Assembly: GCA_018881555.1 (NCBI GenBank)
Contig: JACAXG010000009.1
Coordinates: 11,865,326 to 11,929,325, forward strand
Origin: Amblyornis subalaris
Taxonomy: Eukaryota > Chordata > Aves > Passeriformes > Ptilonorhynchidae
Length of the DNA: 64,000 nucleotides
Reading direction: 5' to 3'
Below are positions 35,970 through 49,500 of the stretch, piece by piece; position 1 is the first letter of the stretch, and each line of letters begins with the position of its first letter. The notes below the pieces were generated by a model that saw only the letters and a list, made by a program, of their open reading frames with translations, did no database searches and was not told the origin of the DNA. The position numbers and the translations under genes were made by a program.

Positions 35970-37445
35970 TTTATTGAGTACTGTACATATTTAGAATACA
36001 AAACATCATGTTCTTTTCCATTGAATTTCTTCTCTTTACTTTTCTGCCAGCAATACTTCGATTATACTGACCCGTATTCAGTAGCACCTTAGAAACAGTA
36101 GAAATTCAAGNTGAAAAAGAGGAAAACCTGGTGATTGTCAAAAACAGGGAAATACTAAGAATGTCTACTAAATTTTCTGAAATGCACACAAAAAATATTA
36201 AAAGTAAAAATTTCATTATCCAGTACCAGTTGAGATACTTGCTACTGTACCTTTTACAATCAAGTAGTTAGACAGTGTTCTAATGCCAGCTACAAAAATA
36301 TGAAAATCATATTAATGCTTGTGCAGTTGCTCATAGCAGTTGAGAGGCAATTGAATAGAAAAAGGCTTATTAGGTAGTAAAGAAAAAAATTATTTTCCCA
36401 TTTATACACAAAACATTTGTCAAGTATAATCAGTACAAAACATTGATATTTCTTCCCTATACTGAATCTATAAATAGACTGTAAAAATTAAAAAACCAAA
36501 AAAATTTAAAAACCATAAAATCACATATTACCAGGCAAGAGATCAGCTGGGCATAGAATCCCATGTAAACAAAGCTGACAACAGTAAAGTATCTCCACAA
36601 TATAAACTGAATGTTAATTCCAAAGGAAAAAAAACCCTAAAATTCACACCTTCTTATATTTTTCAATATATAACTTTTAAGCCATTTCCATTCTCATTTT
36701 AGCTGGTTAGCTGTACTCATCCTTTGACTGGAAATGTGTCAGAGTCTCTTCCACTTCAATTGCAATATCCTTTCAGATTTTACCTTGAGAAAACAAGATT
36801 CAGGATGTTCCCCTTGATAGGAACAGCTCATACATGTTACAATGCACTTTATCTCCACAGGTTCGAAGCATGAAGGTTCTTACTGCAAGTGGGAGGCACT
36901 GCTGCTGTAAACTGAACAGCTACTCAATTTGGTTTGAACACCAAGCATCAAGATGGCTGGTTTCATTTCTCAAATGAAGAATGCCCCTGTTTCTTTCCAT
37001 TCTGTACTAAATAAAAATCCTTGCATTGCACTACAAAAATTTTTTTTTTGCATTTTATTACACAGTTGTGTTCATGGCTAGAGAGCATTTAGCCATCAGC
37101 CTTACCACAAAATACAATTTCAAAGTATTATACTCCTGTTATTTCTTCACTGCTATTAATATTAATTTCAACTAATTTGAATAAATCTTAATATAATTTA
37201 CTTACAAAATTGGAAGTAGCATACTTAAGATGCAAATCAAGATTTAAGGATTATAATAATGCTTATTAAAACCAAGATTAAATGCAAGTTCATCTGAAAA
37301 AACATGCATAAATGTACATAAATATACATGAAAACATTCTGAATACAAGTAAATATAATTCACAGCTTAATGACTGTCAGACACTTAGCAGAATTTTCTT
37401 TCCAGTTTAAAAAATTTCTTTTCTTTGCAGTGTTCAGCACATTAA
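35970..37445 (-). other. APAF1: APAF1 3' UTR (possible maximal extent)
   Basis: Sequence downstream of the APAF1 stop. The nearest AATAAA lies about 390 nt after the stop (37054-37059) and a second at 35970-35975. Which one is used cannot be told from sequence alone. Confidence 0.4.
37054..37059 (-). promoter_or_regulatory. Candidate APAF1 polyadenylation signal AATAAA
   Basis: On the - strand the hexamer follows the stop by about 390 nt. A T/G-rich stretch (tttttgtagtg) comes after an A run, a plausible downstream element. Confidence 0.45.
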
Positions 37446-37589
37446 TCAGAACTTCTGTAATACATAAAGAATACCAAGATTATCAACAGTCACGTATACT
37501 TTGAAATTAGGGGACACATGTATTGACTTGAGGTTTGTTCCATTTGTGTAGAAGGTTTGTAAGGATTCTCCAGTAGTTACATTCCACCA
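37446..37589 (-). CDS. APAF1: APAF1 last coding exon and stop
   Basis: 47 codons plus TGA. It starts WWNVTTGESLQTFYTNGTNL, then KSIHVSPNFKVYVTVDNLGI and LYVLQKF. It closes the second propeller. The final residues differ from the human end as I remember it, which is normal for this tail. Confidence 0.96.
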   Translation of the reverse strand, partial: WWNVTTGESLQTFYTNGTNLKSIHVSPNFKVYVTVDNLGILYVLQKF

Positions 37590-40500
37590 CTGTAAAAAAT
37601 AATAACAACACACTTTCAGTTAGGTGAAGGAAGCTTAGAATAAAATCTATGAACAGGTTTACCATGGCAAGTCCAGTTGACTGCTTTCACCAAAGAGGTA
37701 GAATTAAAAATATAAACAATCTTAAGTAAAATAAGTTCAGGACTAATTACAAGAGGTACAAGGCTTTCAGACAAAAAGAAACTTCAAAAAGACTGAAGCT
37801 GTTAAATTTTAAGATAACATACAAAATAATAAANTCAAGTACCTTACCCCATCACAAAAGGCAATCAAATAGACATAAACTGTAATATGTCCAAACTTTT
37901 AAAAATTATGTATTTTTATATAACCAAGTGAATACATGAAACACATTGCTAGATAACTGAAACTGTCTGAATCAAAAAACTTAGCTGGACACCCAAGAGG
38001 ATTAATCATGTAGACATTTGAAACCATTGCAGTTTTATTAGTAGGACTGACTTTTTTTCAGTGAGATTACAATATTTAATTATTAGTTTTCAGAATATGC
38101 AGTAAGCACTAATAACAAAGAAACCAAGAAACCTTCAACCATCAGTTTACTGTAGTCTGAAATTTCACATTTCTCAGAAAAACTGCACACCAATGCAAAA
38201 CTGAACCAAACACAATCCAGCACAAATCTGTTATTCCATTGTGCCAATAAGAAGTCTACCCTCTATTCCTGCAGCATTTGAGTAGAGCAGCAAAATATCA
38301 CAACAGATTACCTTCAGCTTTGATCNTATAGAAAAGCAGATGGTATTACTACTTTTTGGCTTACTCATCTCATGAAATACGTATTATAGTTGTGTGCATA
38401 ACACATATTTGTAACTACCCTGCTATAATGCTCTGATTAAAAACACTGTTCCTGAAGTGTCTGTTATTTGATGGAGGCTCCCCCAGAAAAGAAAAAAAAA
38501 AAACAACATAAGCAAACCAAAAATGGATCTTAATGAGCTTTTGAACCTTTGTTGTGAATCAATGAGCAGGTGCTGTACCAGTGGGTACCACGCTCACAGC
38601 AAGGTCAGCAGTACGTAGGCAGTTAGACCTCATCTGTGACTAAGATGAGTCATTTGTTTAAGGGTATCGTCCATGTAACTCTACAGTCCAACTCACTCCA
38701 GCTTTTAGGGGTCCAGACTCCTGAAATATTCTAGACTTTCACTGACTAGGATCTCCCCACAAAATGGGAGTGTGTGTGTTTTCATGCACATCATACACAG
38801 CCATCTGTAGATCTTGAAAGAGAAGTAGAAATACAATATTTTCAGAACACATGGTGATTGAATATGGTCTCATGACCGGGAAAAGACAAATGCCATACCC
38901 ACTTTCACAGANAGCAAAGAGGATTCTGCGAACTACAGGTCAGTAATCTTCACTTCATTGTCCATGATTATTATGGAACAACTTTTCTGGCAGTCATTTC
39001 AAGTCACACGAAAAACAAGGATGTGATCGTGTACGACTATCACATGTGTACCAAAGGGTAAATCATGGTGAACCACCCAATTGGCTTCTGCTGACAATAA
39101 TGGTGTCTCTCTAAACAGTATTGCAAGAACAGTGGATGTGAGCAACCTTGATTTGAGCTAAGCCTACAGCATGGTCTCCCACAGCATCCCCATAGTCAAA
39201 CTGGAGAAATAAGGACTGGCGAAGTGGAATACAAGGTAGGTAACAAACTGAGTGGGCTGTTAGGTTGAAAAGGTAGTAGCCAGCAGTTTGGTCACTGTGT
39301 GTTGAGCACCGCCCGAGTACAAGAAAAACACTGACAAACTGGAGCAAGGCCAGCACATGGTCATTGAGATGGCTGGACACCTGGAACAGATGTCATGGAA
39401 GAGAGACAGAGCATTGAATTCGTTCAGGTGGCTAACTGCTGTCTTCAGCAACTACTAAAGAGAGGGCTAAAGAGCCAGACTCTCAGGGCCCTGTTGGATT
39501 GGGGGACAATATGTGATGGCACAAGGCCCTAAACAGTTTTACCTAACTCTGAAAACTACTACTAGCAAGGGGCTGGACTAGAGGAGTCCCAAAAGTCCTG
39601 AACATCCTAAACCATTCTACACGCCAAGAAGCATCCCAACACCCTGCTGTGTAACCACAAGATAAAACGAGGAGGAAGCTAGAAACAGAACATATGTCTT
39701 TTTCTTTAATATCAAATGATCATCAGAAGATGCTTTCAAAGCTTAGAAAATTGAACTGTCTTTGTTACATGGTTACTGACTGACTTCAAAGAATTAGTCT
39801 GCTAGCATGTCTAACAGCTAGACTGACCAACAATCAGCTAAACTCCATCTCTCTGAAGCGAGAACTTCATCACCTGTCATTTCACACACACAGAGTTTCT
39901 AATAACAGGTATTGCTATCATGAGAGGGAAAAAAACCAACACAAAATCTCAGGAGAAATTTACAATTATAAAGAACCCAATCACAGACAGAAAGGCTATC
40001 TCTCCCCCTTCCCAAAAAACATACAGATGCCTGAACCATTGAAAGACTGATGAAAATACTGATTTCCTTCAAAGATTACTTATAGAATGTCTTTCAAGGC
40101 AGAAAATCATCACTTGCAATTCCCTCTGAATTTCCACTTATGACAAAATTTAAACCTCAGTTTCTCAAAAAAAAAATAAAAGCCTGATATAGGGCATTTT
40201 TCTGCTCATTTTAAAGAATACAATTGCTGTCAAAATTGAGTGGATATTAAGGCAGACAAAAATGACTGGGATNTTTAATATTAAAGATGTTAAGGAAGGA
40301 CATTGCTGATGAAAATCTGAAGTTAATAAAAATGGAATATATGGAGTTTGAAAACAAACCCTAAGTCTGAATTCTTGAAAGACTTTTTCAGGGGTGTCCT
40401 GGGTTAGCCATATATTCTATTACCACCCACATAAGCTGGATAGTTCACAGTTACACACCTGGTCCCTGAGGTACTCCTTATCTCAACTGAGATAAGCACT

Positions 40501-43500
40501 CCAGCCACAGCAAGCACCACCCATCCTGATTAGATCATCTCAGCTAATGGCCCATTACACCACCCATCCTGATTAGATTATCTTGATTAATGGCCCATTA
40601 CACCACCCATCCTATCTTGATTAATGGCCCATTACTGGACTTGGTAAAAATAGAATGTCAGAAACCATGAAACTCATCTGAGCTCATCACCGAAGCAACC
40701 AATAGAACATTGGGAAAATCCTCTTCCATTGTGGAAGTTCCCACCCCTGGGGGAGGTGCCAGCCAAGAAACATGACATAAAAGCAAGGGTTTGGGATGGG
40801 AGAAAACACTCTCGACTCCACTCCACTCCACTGGATTCTGCTCCACTGGACTGGACTACCAGGCATCTCTGCAGGACCAGTGCCTAACTGGACTACACAG
40901 CTACCACCCTGGTCAACGGGGTGTCAGGTTGTACCGTGACTCTGTCAGTTTGTTTAGTCTGGTGTTTCTGTATTCCTGCATTTATTTTAACCTCTTTTTA
41001 TTAAAGTTGTAATTTTGACCTAAAATCTNTCAAGGTATTCAATGTGGGGTTAATTGCCCCTGCTGGTTTACAGTCAAACCAGCACAAGGGGACTTGCAGA
41101 TATGAGAAGAAAAGAAGTGAAAAGTGCTAGACTGTCACAAAAATGAAGAAGCTTTCTGTTCAGTAAAATGTTTCAGGTTTGTTTATTGAATTAGTCTTAA
41201 TTATCATAGTATTGCCATTTAATTAGGTATGTTAGGATATTTTGTTATTTCAAGGCTTACCTTAAGATAGCCTCCAGACGACACAAGCATTTTGCTGTCA
41301 GGAGAAAAGGAGAGGTCTGTTACCCATCCCCCATGTGTTGGTTCTCCTTCGTCCACAGTAACTGGGGAGCAGAAGTGAAGTAATGCACCTGTTAAAACGT
41401 CCCAAATCTAAAAGAGAGGAAAGATTATGTATATAAGAAAACTTGATGGAGGGAAAAAAGTCTCAAATAAGGAAACCTGAACTGTATTTTTCCGTATTAG
41501 AGAAAAAAAAACCACTGCAAATATGTATTCTACTTGAAGTGGCAAAATAATTTTAAAAAACTTCTCATCGTAGAACTGTATCATATATAGAGGATTTAAT
41601 CACACATCCAATTCACAGTAGAATTATTAGTAAGTCATGTGAATCAGGTTCTTAGCATTCACGGAACATAAATGTATCAATAAGGTGTCCTGGGTTAGTT
41701 ATATATTCTATTACTACCCACAAAAGCTGGATAAATGCCATAATTACACACCTGGGACTCCTTATCTCAACTGAGATAAGCACTCCGGCTGACAAGAAGC
41801 ATTACCCGCCCTGGTTATCTGATCTCAGGTAATGGCCCATTAGCACCACCCAGCCTGACTAATTAGCCTGAACCCCATCGCAGGACTCCGGATCATCTCT
41901 GAGAACCCTGAGGAGCATCTCGGAGGACCCTCAGGCTCACCCAAGCTCATTACCAAAGCAACCAAGAGAACATCGGGAAGATCCTCTTCCATTGTGAAAG
42001 TCCCCGCCCCTGGGGGAGGTGCCAGCCAAGAAGCACAGCATAAAACAAGGGTTTTGGATGGGAGAAGAGACCCTCGACTCGACGGGACTCTGCTTTCGGG
42101 ACTCCACTCTCGATGGGACTCTCGACTCGACTCCACTGGACTTTGCTCCTCAGAATTGGATTCAGCTAGCTACTCCANTCCACTCCTCGGAATTGGACTC
42201 AGCTACTCCACTGGACTACCAGGCCTTCCTGCAAGACCAGTGCCTAACTGGACTGCACAGCTGCCACCCTGGTCAACAGGGTGTCAGGTTGTACCATGAC
42301 TCTGTTGGTTTGTTTAAGCCAGTGTTTCTGTATTCCTGCATTTATTTTAACCTTTTTTATTAAAATTGTAATTTTGACCTAAAATCTCTCGAGGTATTCA
42401 GTGTAGAGTCAATTTCCCCTGCTGGTTTACAGCCAAACCAGCACATATGGTTACAAACTACTGCCTCATGTGGCAAACTTTACTATTTTAACCCCGATGT
42501 TCACCACAATGCTAAAGAATTAGGCATGCAGAACACAAACAATAAGAACTCTTCTGTCTGTGAACTGACAATCAATTGAATTATAAAATAAACATCAAGA
42601 TTAGAGCAGTACCCTTATTTCTCCTTTGTCATCTCCAGTGGCCAACAGTTTGTTATTAGGAGAGAAAGTACAGCACCGCACACAGGCTTCATGGTCTTTC
42701 AGCTCATGAAGAACAGATGAACTCTCAAAGCTCCATATCTAAATGGAAAACATTACAGAGGAGTGAAAAAGACAAATTCAAAACCAATTATGACTTCTTT
42801 CTAAAAGGCATTAGCATTAAAATGTACATAAGACTTTTTATACATATGCATATTTGTGTGTGCATTTATGTAAATGTATTATACTGTAGTCTGGTTTTCT
42901 TTTTATTATCTGAATCACACAAGAATGCACTTGCTACAAATTACTGAACTTACTGTGAGTATGTGTCTTTCCTTGAGATATACTTTTTATGAAACTGATT
43001 CGTTTACAAGAAAGTTTAAAGCTGCTCACAGAAACAGGATTCATCAATCAATTGAAAGTTATATTTTAAAAATCTAATGGAATGCTTTACGAATATAATG
43101 GGGCAGCCCCAGCTCACTACTTTGTCTGCCTGCCTTCTGAACCTATGAACAGCACTTTCACTGTAAGTTTCAGAAATTTTTCTTAACTTTACAAATTAAG
43201 AACATCAGGCTATCAACAAATCAATACAGAGAAATAAACAAAGTGTTCTGCAAAAAGCTGTGCATTAAACATGCGTTTTATTTCTACAGAAGCCACCAGG
43301 ACAGCCTTAAGTTATATCCAAGATCAATTGTGAATGACTGCAACAGCCTTAGAAACATGTTGATGGATACAGGACATTTAAAACTAGAAGTACAACAGGA
43401 TAACTTGAGTAATCACTAGTTACATCTATACAAAAAATATAGATTACATTTCAGGACAAATAAGGCATCATTTTTATCTCCGTACAGAAGGTAACCAACC

Positions 43501-46500
43501 TTTGCAGTTTTGTCAGCAGAAGTAGATGAAAATTTACTACCATCAGGTGAAACAGCACAGGAAAGAACAGCACCTCCATGACATGCAAAATCTTTTTCTG
43601 GGTTTCCAGTAGTGATATTCCAAACCTACCAGATATACAGAAAAAACAGGTTACTTTTTTAACACAGTAAAAAGGTTAAAACACTGGTGTCTTACACAAC
43701 AATATATAAGAGATAAAACTCAGCTAGATAGTTCTAATATGGCCGACATTTTCTTATAATCACTGGTATAGTTAAAATACAACCGTGTAAATATTACTAA
43801 AAACAGAAAATACAACATTTTGTCTTAAAAGTCAGCTTACATTTTATGATCAATTCAATAAAATGTGTGTCCATACAGAGTGCAGGAAATACCAAATGTT
43901 ACAAGAGACAGACAAACATATTTGATGCGATTTGTCAATTCACAGCCTTTTACTCACCTTAACGGTTCCATCAAATGACCAAGAGAGAACTTTTGAATTT
44001 TCCAGAAGTCTAAAATCCTTGATTGCCTCCTTGTGCCCTCTTAGGAACACACATTCGCTCAACTGCCAATTCCATACCTAATCATAAAAATTAAATACTT
44101 TTTTAAAAAAAATTGAAACTGCAGACATAAGTTAAGAAGAATGAACTAACTTTTTGATTCCTTACTCACAAGACTAATATAAAGTTCTTATGGTGGTGAT
44201 GATTAGCTAAAATGTTAGATATTGAAGAGATCCTTAGCAGATGTGCTGAAAATTGAGGGCGCCATAGTATTTAATAGTCAACCTATGACAGCATTCCCCA
44301 TAATACACATATAATCTTATTTTCAAAGGGAATTTAATACTTGAAATTCACTGGTAATTTAAAAAGGAAAAGCAAACCAATAACTTTCAGGCACCTCAGT
44401 TTGGGGTTTTAAACCTTTGATTATTGCAACATGTAGATTTATTTCATCTGGCAGACCTCATATTTTGCATACTTAAATTTCTTTTATATTTTTAAAGTGC
44501 ATTTTTAATGAACTTCCATTTTGCATTGCCTTTTATTACAAAAAGACACTTCTATTTTTAATTCAACTATTCACTGAAAAATGAGCAAGTATAATTTTGT
44601 TCTACAGAAGCTATTAAGCATCAATTTATTTTAAACGACGATGATTTAATAGTTTTCAAATTAACAGGTTTCCTGCAGCAGGGTGAACAGAAAGCAGAGT
44701 GTGCAGATGACAGTCCTGGAGGCTTAACCGAGGCACTGCCCACAAGAGGGAGCTGAGGGCCAGCAGGAAAGCTTCCCACGGCAGATCTGAGAGAAGGATG
44801 CCAAGGCTGAAGACCAGCACCCAGGAGAGGTTTGGAGGTTTTACTTCAAACTCCAAGTTTGGTTGTGTGGGCTGAANGCTCCTGAGCAGCTAGACTGTGT
44901 GCTCTAGTTTAGGGATCCTGTCAGCACACTGCAAGCGCTGTGCAGGGCAAACTGAGGCTCAGTAAACTTACACTAAGAAAAGGATGTTCACTGCAGGCCT
45001 GCATCCCTGAGGAGGCTAAAATGCTAATACAGACACACCAGAATGCATCTCCAGAGCCAACCTACCTTGGTGAGAGGCAGAGGTTACCAATTTGAGCCTA
45101 CTTTAGTGGAGCCACTCTATTTCTAGCTGGTATCTGTATTCAGCACTGTGCTGGACCAGGTGGGCACACCAGCCTGCTCAGAGACAGGGCTTTTTACATC
45201 ATTCCCCAAGACAGTGGAAGCAAACACACTGACAGACCTACCACGTAGAGCATCCCAAACCCTCACTTCAGAACTGCTCAGTCACCTTGTTTGACAATTA
45301 ATGTTCCTTTTACCCTGCTCAAAGCAGTTGGTGCCTTTCTAGCATCCACAGCAGCAAAAATAGAAAATCTGTAATATTCATTATCACATAAGCTATAAAC
45401 AAAGACTACACTTNCTACAGTCCTTTGCCCCAGGATGGAGCAATACAGAATACAGTAACCATTTACTGAGTTTACATTATCTATAGTTTAAAAACTCTTT
45501 ATTTATTTACAACATTATCTTTTTAAATGTCATCCAAACCTGTATAACTGAATCATGAGCACTTGAGATGAGAGTCTGACAATCAGGTGTAAATCGACAA
45601 CGCTGCACAGATGTCCTGTAGGCCTCCCAGGACTTCAGAACTTTCCCATCTGACAACTGTAGTACCTTTACAATAAGGAATGCAATAATTGCATTTATTT
45701 TACACACTTGAGGCAAACAAGAACATGCAAATTCTTTTTTTAAATAACATGGGATTGTAAATACATGATTTTAAGTCACTGGATTGGAATACCCAAAAAT
45801 TCCTATTAGCTTAGTCTTGGTAAAATGAAATTCAGAGCTAGATTATTAGCACTACCTTTAAGTTATTTTAATTTAGACATCACTCACAAATGTAAAAACT
45901 TTGAATTATTATGTTGAAGAATATTATTGTGCAAAATCATTCAAATGACATTTATTTAAAAAGAGAAAGCATAAAAAGAGTGTTTTCCTACTATTTTTAA
46001 AATCAAATTTATTATTTAATACCTTTATTGTTCCACTCTCCTGTCCAAAAGCTGCAAATTTAAGATCTTCACTTAAGCAACAGCAGGAAATGGGGGATTC
46101 TTGGCCTGCTGTTTGCATAATAACATTGTCTGTATTTCCACTGACAAGCTGTAAGACAGGAAGTTAATAAAGTTATTACAATATTTTAAAATTTAAACTT
46201 AAATCAATTACAATACAGAGCTAAGAATGCCAAAGGGAACAGTTACAAACTTTACATTATAATAACCAGTTACTTTCATAAACCACTTGCCTTGAGGCTC
46301 ACTGTAACTATCTCCATAGAATGGTCTCTGAACAGGACAAGTTTGCAGAAGGAAATTCATTTCAGTATTAGAAGGCTTTTTAAAGTTTGACTACAGGAAA
46401 CAGTAAGTCAAAACACTACTCTCAAAATTCCAAAAACCATATAGAGTAAGCTTCATGCTCAAATTTACCTTGCCAGCCAGATTAAACAGCCCATATCAAA

Positions 46501-49500
46501 CACAGCATAAAATACTTTAGGAGCATCCTGTAAGCATGACTTTAAACTTATCAGCACACACAATATACCAAATCTCAACTCACTATCACCCTCAAGTCAA
46601 TTTCTCAGGGGAAAAAAAAAACTTTAGAATACAATAATTTATAACTGAGTTTAAGTTTAAAAAGTTATCAGTGTGGAGTGTTTAAAAATGAACACATTGC
46701 ACATCAAAGGGCGAGTAGGACTCCAGTTCTGAGAGACTATAAATTACAAAAGGTAAAGCATCATGGTTCCAAGAAAAACTTTGAGAGATGTGATAGCAGA
46801 GGTACACTGTTAAATCACAGTACACGTGCAATTTGTCTTTTCAGCCAATTTCTCCTGTGCAAGGGTGAAAAATCTTTTTCTACAACAGAGTCTTCTCTCA
46901 TGACTGCATGTCTACAGGTTGTCAGAATGTTGTATTTAGGGCAGAGAATCTAAGCACCATCTTTCTCTAGGTTCAAGTAAAGCTACAATAGTAATACACC
47001 AATCATGAATACAAAGATCAGGTCTACTGATTCAAATAAGACTACACCATTACACAGCAGTTGCTACAGATGTTACAATTTCGGAAGATTAAAAAGTAGC
47101 AAAAGTCCTAAACTGTTCCTGAGCATAAATAGTTATAACTCCATTTGCTGTGGTTTCTCCCAGCTCTTCACTGCAGCAGAAGAAAGTCCNATTAAATTAT
47201 TTGATATACTAGAGAATCATGACTGAAAAAAGGGTGAAGTGCATGCATCTGCTATCACGGAATGGAAAAATGTATTCTGGATGTTCATGTACCTAGCACT
47301 TGGTGTGGCAGGGCCCACAGTAATAAGAGTGTACCCACTGTTGCTATTTTCTTTAGCACAAATCTAAAGCTATAGGCAATCCTGAGTCCTAGGCTCACAC
47401 CTCTCAGTGCCCCAGTTTGAGACGATTCCTGCAGCTGTTACACAGAGTTTGAAGCATTACATACATGTGCTGTGTAACACTGGTCTGTGGGTGCTGCAGG
47501 TTACACACTGCTGTGCAGGTCTGAGCCACTTGGAGGGCACACAGACCCCCATCATGAAGGGAGAAGAGTTCTGTTCCTCCACATCCAAATTCAGTTTCAA
47601 CATCAGTGTAGAAATTTCCGTTCAAACTCCATTTTTTCACTCACTAAACTAGGCAGTTTCTAGATATAAAAGTGTTATCATACATTGAGTCATCTGCTAC
47701 AGATTCAACTGTTGAAAGCCATGAACAAGCAGTTCTTTCAGTGCTTCCTCAGTTTCCCACTGAGATTTGCAGGTGACATTCAAACATACTAAAATATTGA
47801 GAAATACAGCTTACTTGCAAATGCTTCTGATTGTAAATGGCTAAAATCATCACTTCACCATTGTGAAATACAACATCTAGCTCACTTTTCAGCACAGCAT
47901 CAGAAGACTTGCACACCTTCTTTGTTTCCCAAATCTGTTGAAGAACACAGTATTTCATTAGCTTTATTAAAGAACAAGATATAAAACTTGCTGAGTAACA
48001 GTACCTGTAAACCAAACGCTTATAAACTTGCAAATAACAGTGATTTTTTTAAAACAGTGAAAATTATGCTTCTGCTGTTTTTGACACTAGGGAAAGTTGT
48101 GCAACTACTACAGTGATTCCAACAGATGAAATAGAACTATTTTTTCCAGGCTGACAATGAGACTCCCCTGTGTTTAGAGTCATAGCTATAAGGTCCAAAG
48201 TATTCTAATCTGAAGAGCAGCATTAAAATCCAATTACTAAAAATACGAAGTACAGATTTCTATACTTCAGTTGCTTTCAAAATTTCAAGAATGTATGTGT
48301 TAACATGGGAGAAAAAGAAAGGTTACCTTGATAAGATCTAGTTCTGCTTCCATAGGTTTTAATGATACATTACAATTACAGAAGTCTATCTGAAATATTA
48401 ACATGCAAATATATCTAACAATGAAACCTAATATCAAGTCTGCTAGGATCCTCAAAAACCTTCAAAATTCCTGATTCAGGTAAAATGCAAAACAGAATAG
48501 AAGGTTACAATTACTCTTGATGCAGCAGCAGGCTTTAAAAAGTCATAGAGACATAGAGGAAATAGTTTTATAATAAACAATACATTAAATGAATAAGTTA
48601 ATAATATACATATAAATTCACATATTTCAAAAAGAAGAGTTATCTTACGCGTATTGTCTGGTCATCAGATGAAGTCAGAAATAAAGATCCATCTGGTGAA
48701 AATGCCACACAGTGAACCCAGCTCATGTGTCCTCTGCAATATGCCACTTTTGCTAAAGATTTAATATTCCATAACTACAATAAAAATATGAAAGAAAAAC
48801 TCAAATGGATTTAGATTACATTTACAGTGAAAACAGTGCAAGTACCCTTAATTACTATGTCTTCTAGTATTTTCTTAATTCTCATTCTGAAATCAGATGT
48901 AACAAGAACTGTGCCTGCTTATCACATTTCAATGGTCAGGGAAATTGAATTAGCAGCCTCTTTAACTGCTATAATTTTAAAAGACAAGGGAAGAATAAAG
49001 AAAAGAAAAAAATCACTCACAGTATAAAAAAACCCACAGGTTCAACTTGACCATGTAGATTGCAAAACCAAAAGACCCCAAACAACAACAACAAAAAAAC
49101 CCAAACCAACCCCAAACCTGATACTTGTACAGACTTGCTCTAGCCATGCTAGTCCCAATATTCTAGATGTTTCCTTCCTTGTTATGTACCAGCACAAAGA
49201 AGGAGAGAGAGTTTGGTTTGGTTTGAGGTAGGCAATACTCCTGAGAGTGAAAAGAGTACCTTTAGATAAATTTAGTAGACTAGTCTTTTTACCTAAACGT
49301 GAGTTCTGTTGTCCAAAATGAACATGTAACTTTAAAACATTATTTCCCAGCTGGTACTTTAAATTTAGCAAGCGAATGAAAATTAAAAAGAATGGAGTAC
49401 ATCAAAAGTCCGCCAAAATAGCTACATTTGTTTTATCTCTGCATACAAGAAACTATTAGGACAAAGGTAATGTTTTAAATTACAAGTAGTGTTTCATGGT

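Larger units (their letters stand above)
37590..41260 (-). other. APAF1 last intron
   Basis: A 3.7-kb intron holding a degenerate CR1 internal fragment (38870-39640) and a solo LTR (40395-41086). The rest is AT-rich and unassigned. Confidence 0.7.
41408..42612 (-). other. APAF1 intron
   Basis: Mostly occupied by LTR B. The remainder is AT-rich and unassigned. Confidence 0.7.
45666..48648 (-). other. APAF1 introns between exons 45540 and 48649
   Basis: Introns 45666-46022, 46149-47814 and 47935-48648. Nothing recognised. Open frames at 46678-47226 and 47404-47652 overlap on both strands and lack domains. Confidence 0.55.

Noticed and set aside
36859..36870. ggttcgaagc, resembling a tRNA B box
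   Set aside because: No A box or cloverleaf can be drawn around it, so no tRNA is called.
40395..42445. A single provirus with LTR A as the 5' LTR and LTR B as the 3' LTR
   Set aside because: The sequence between them contains a host APAF1 exon and no viral genes, and the two LTRs have different target duplications.
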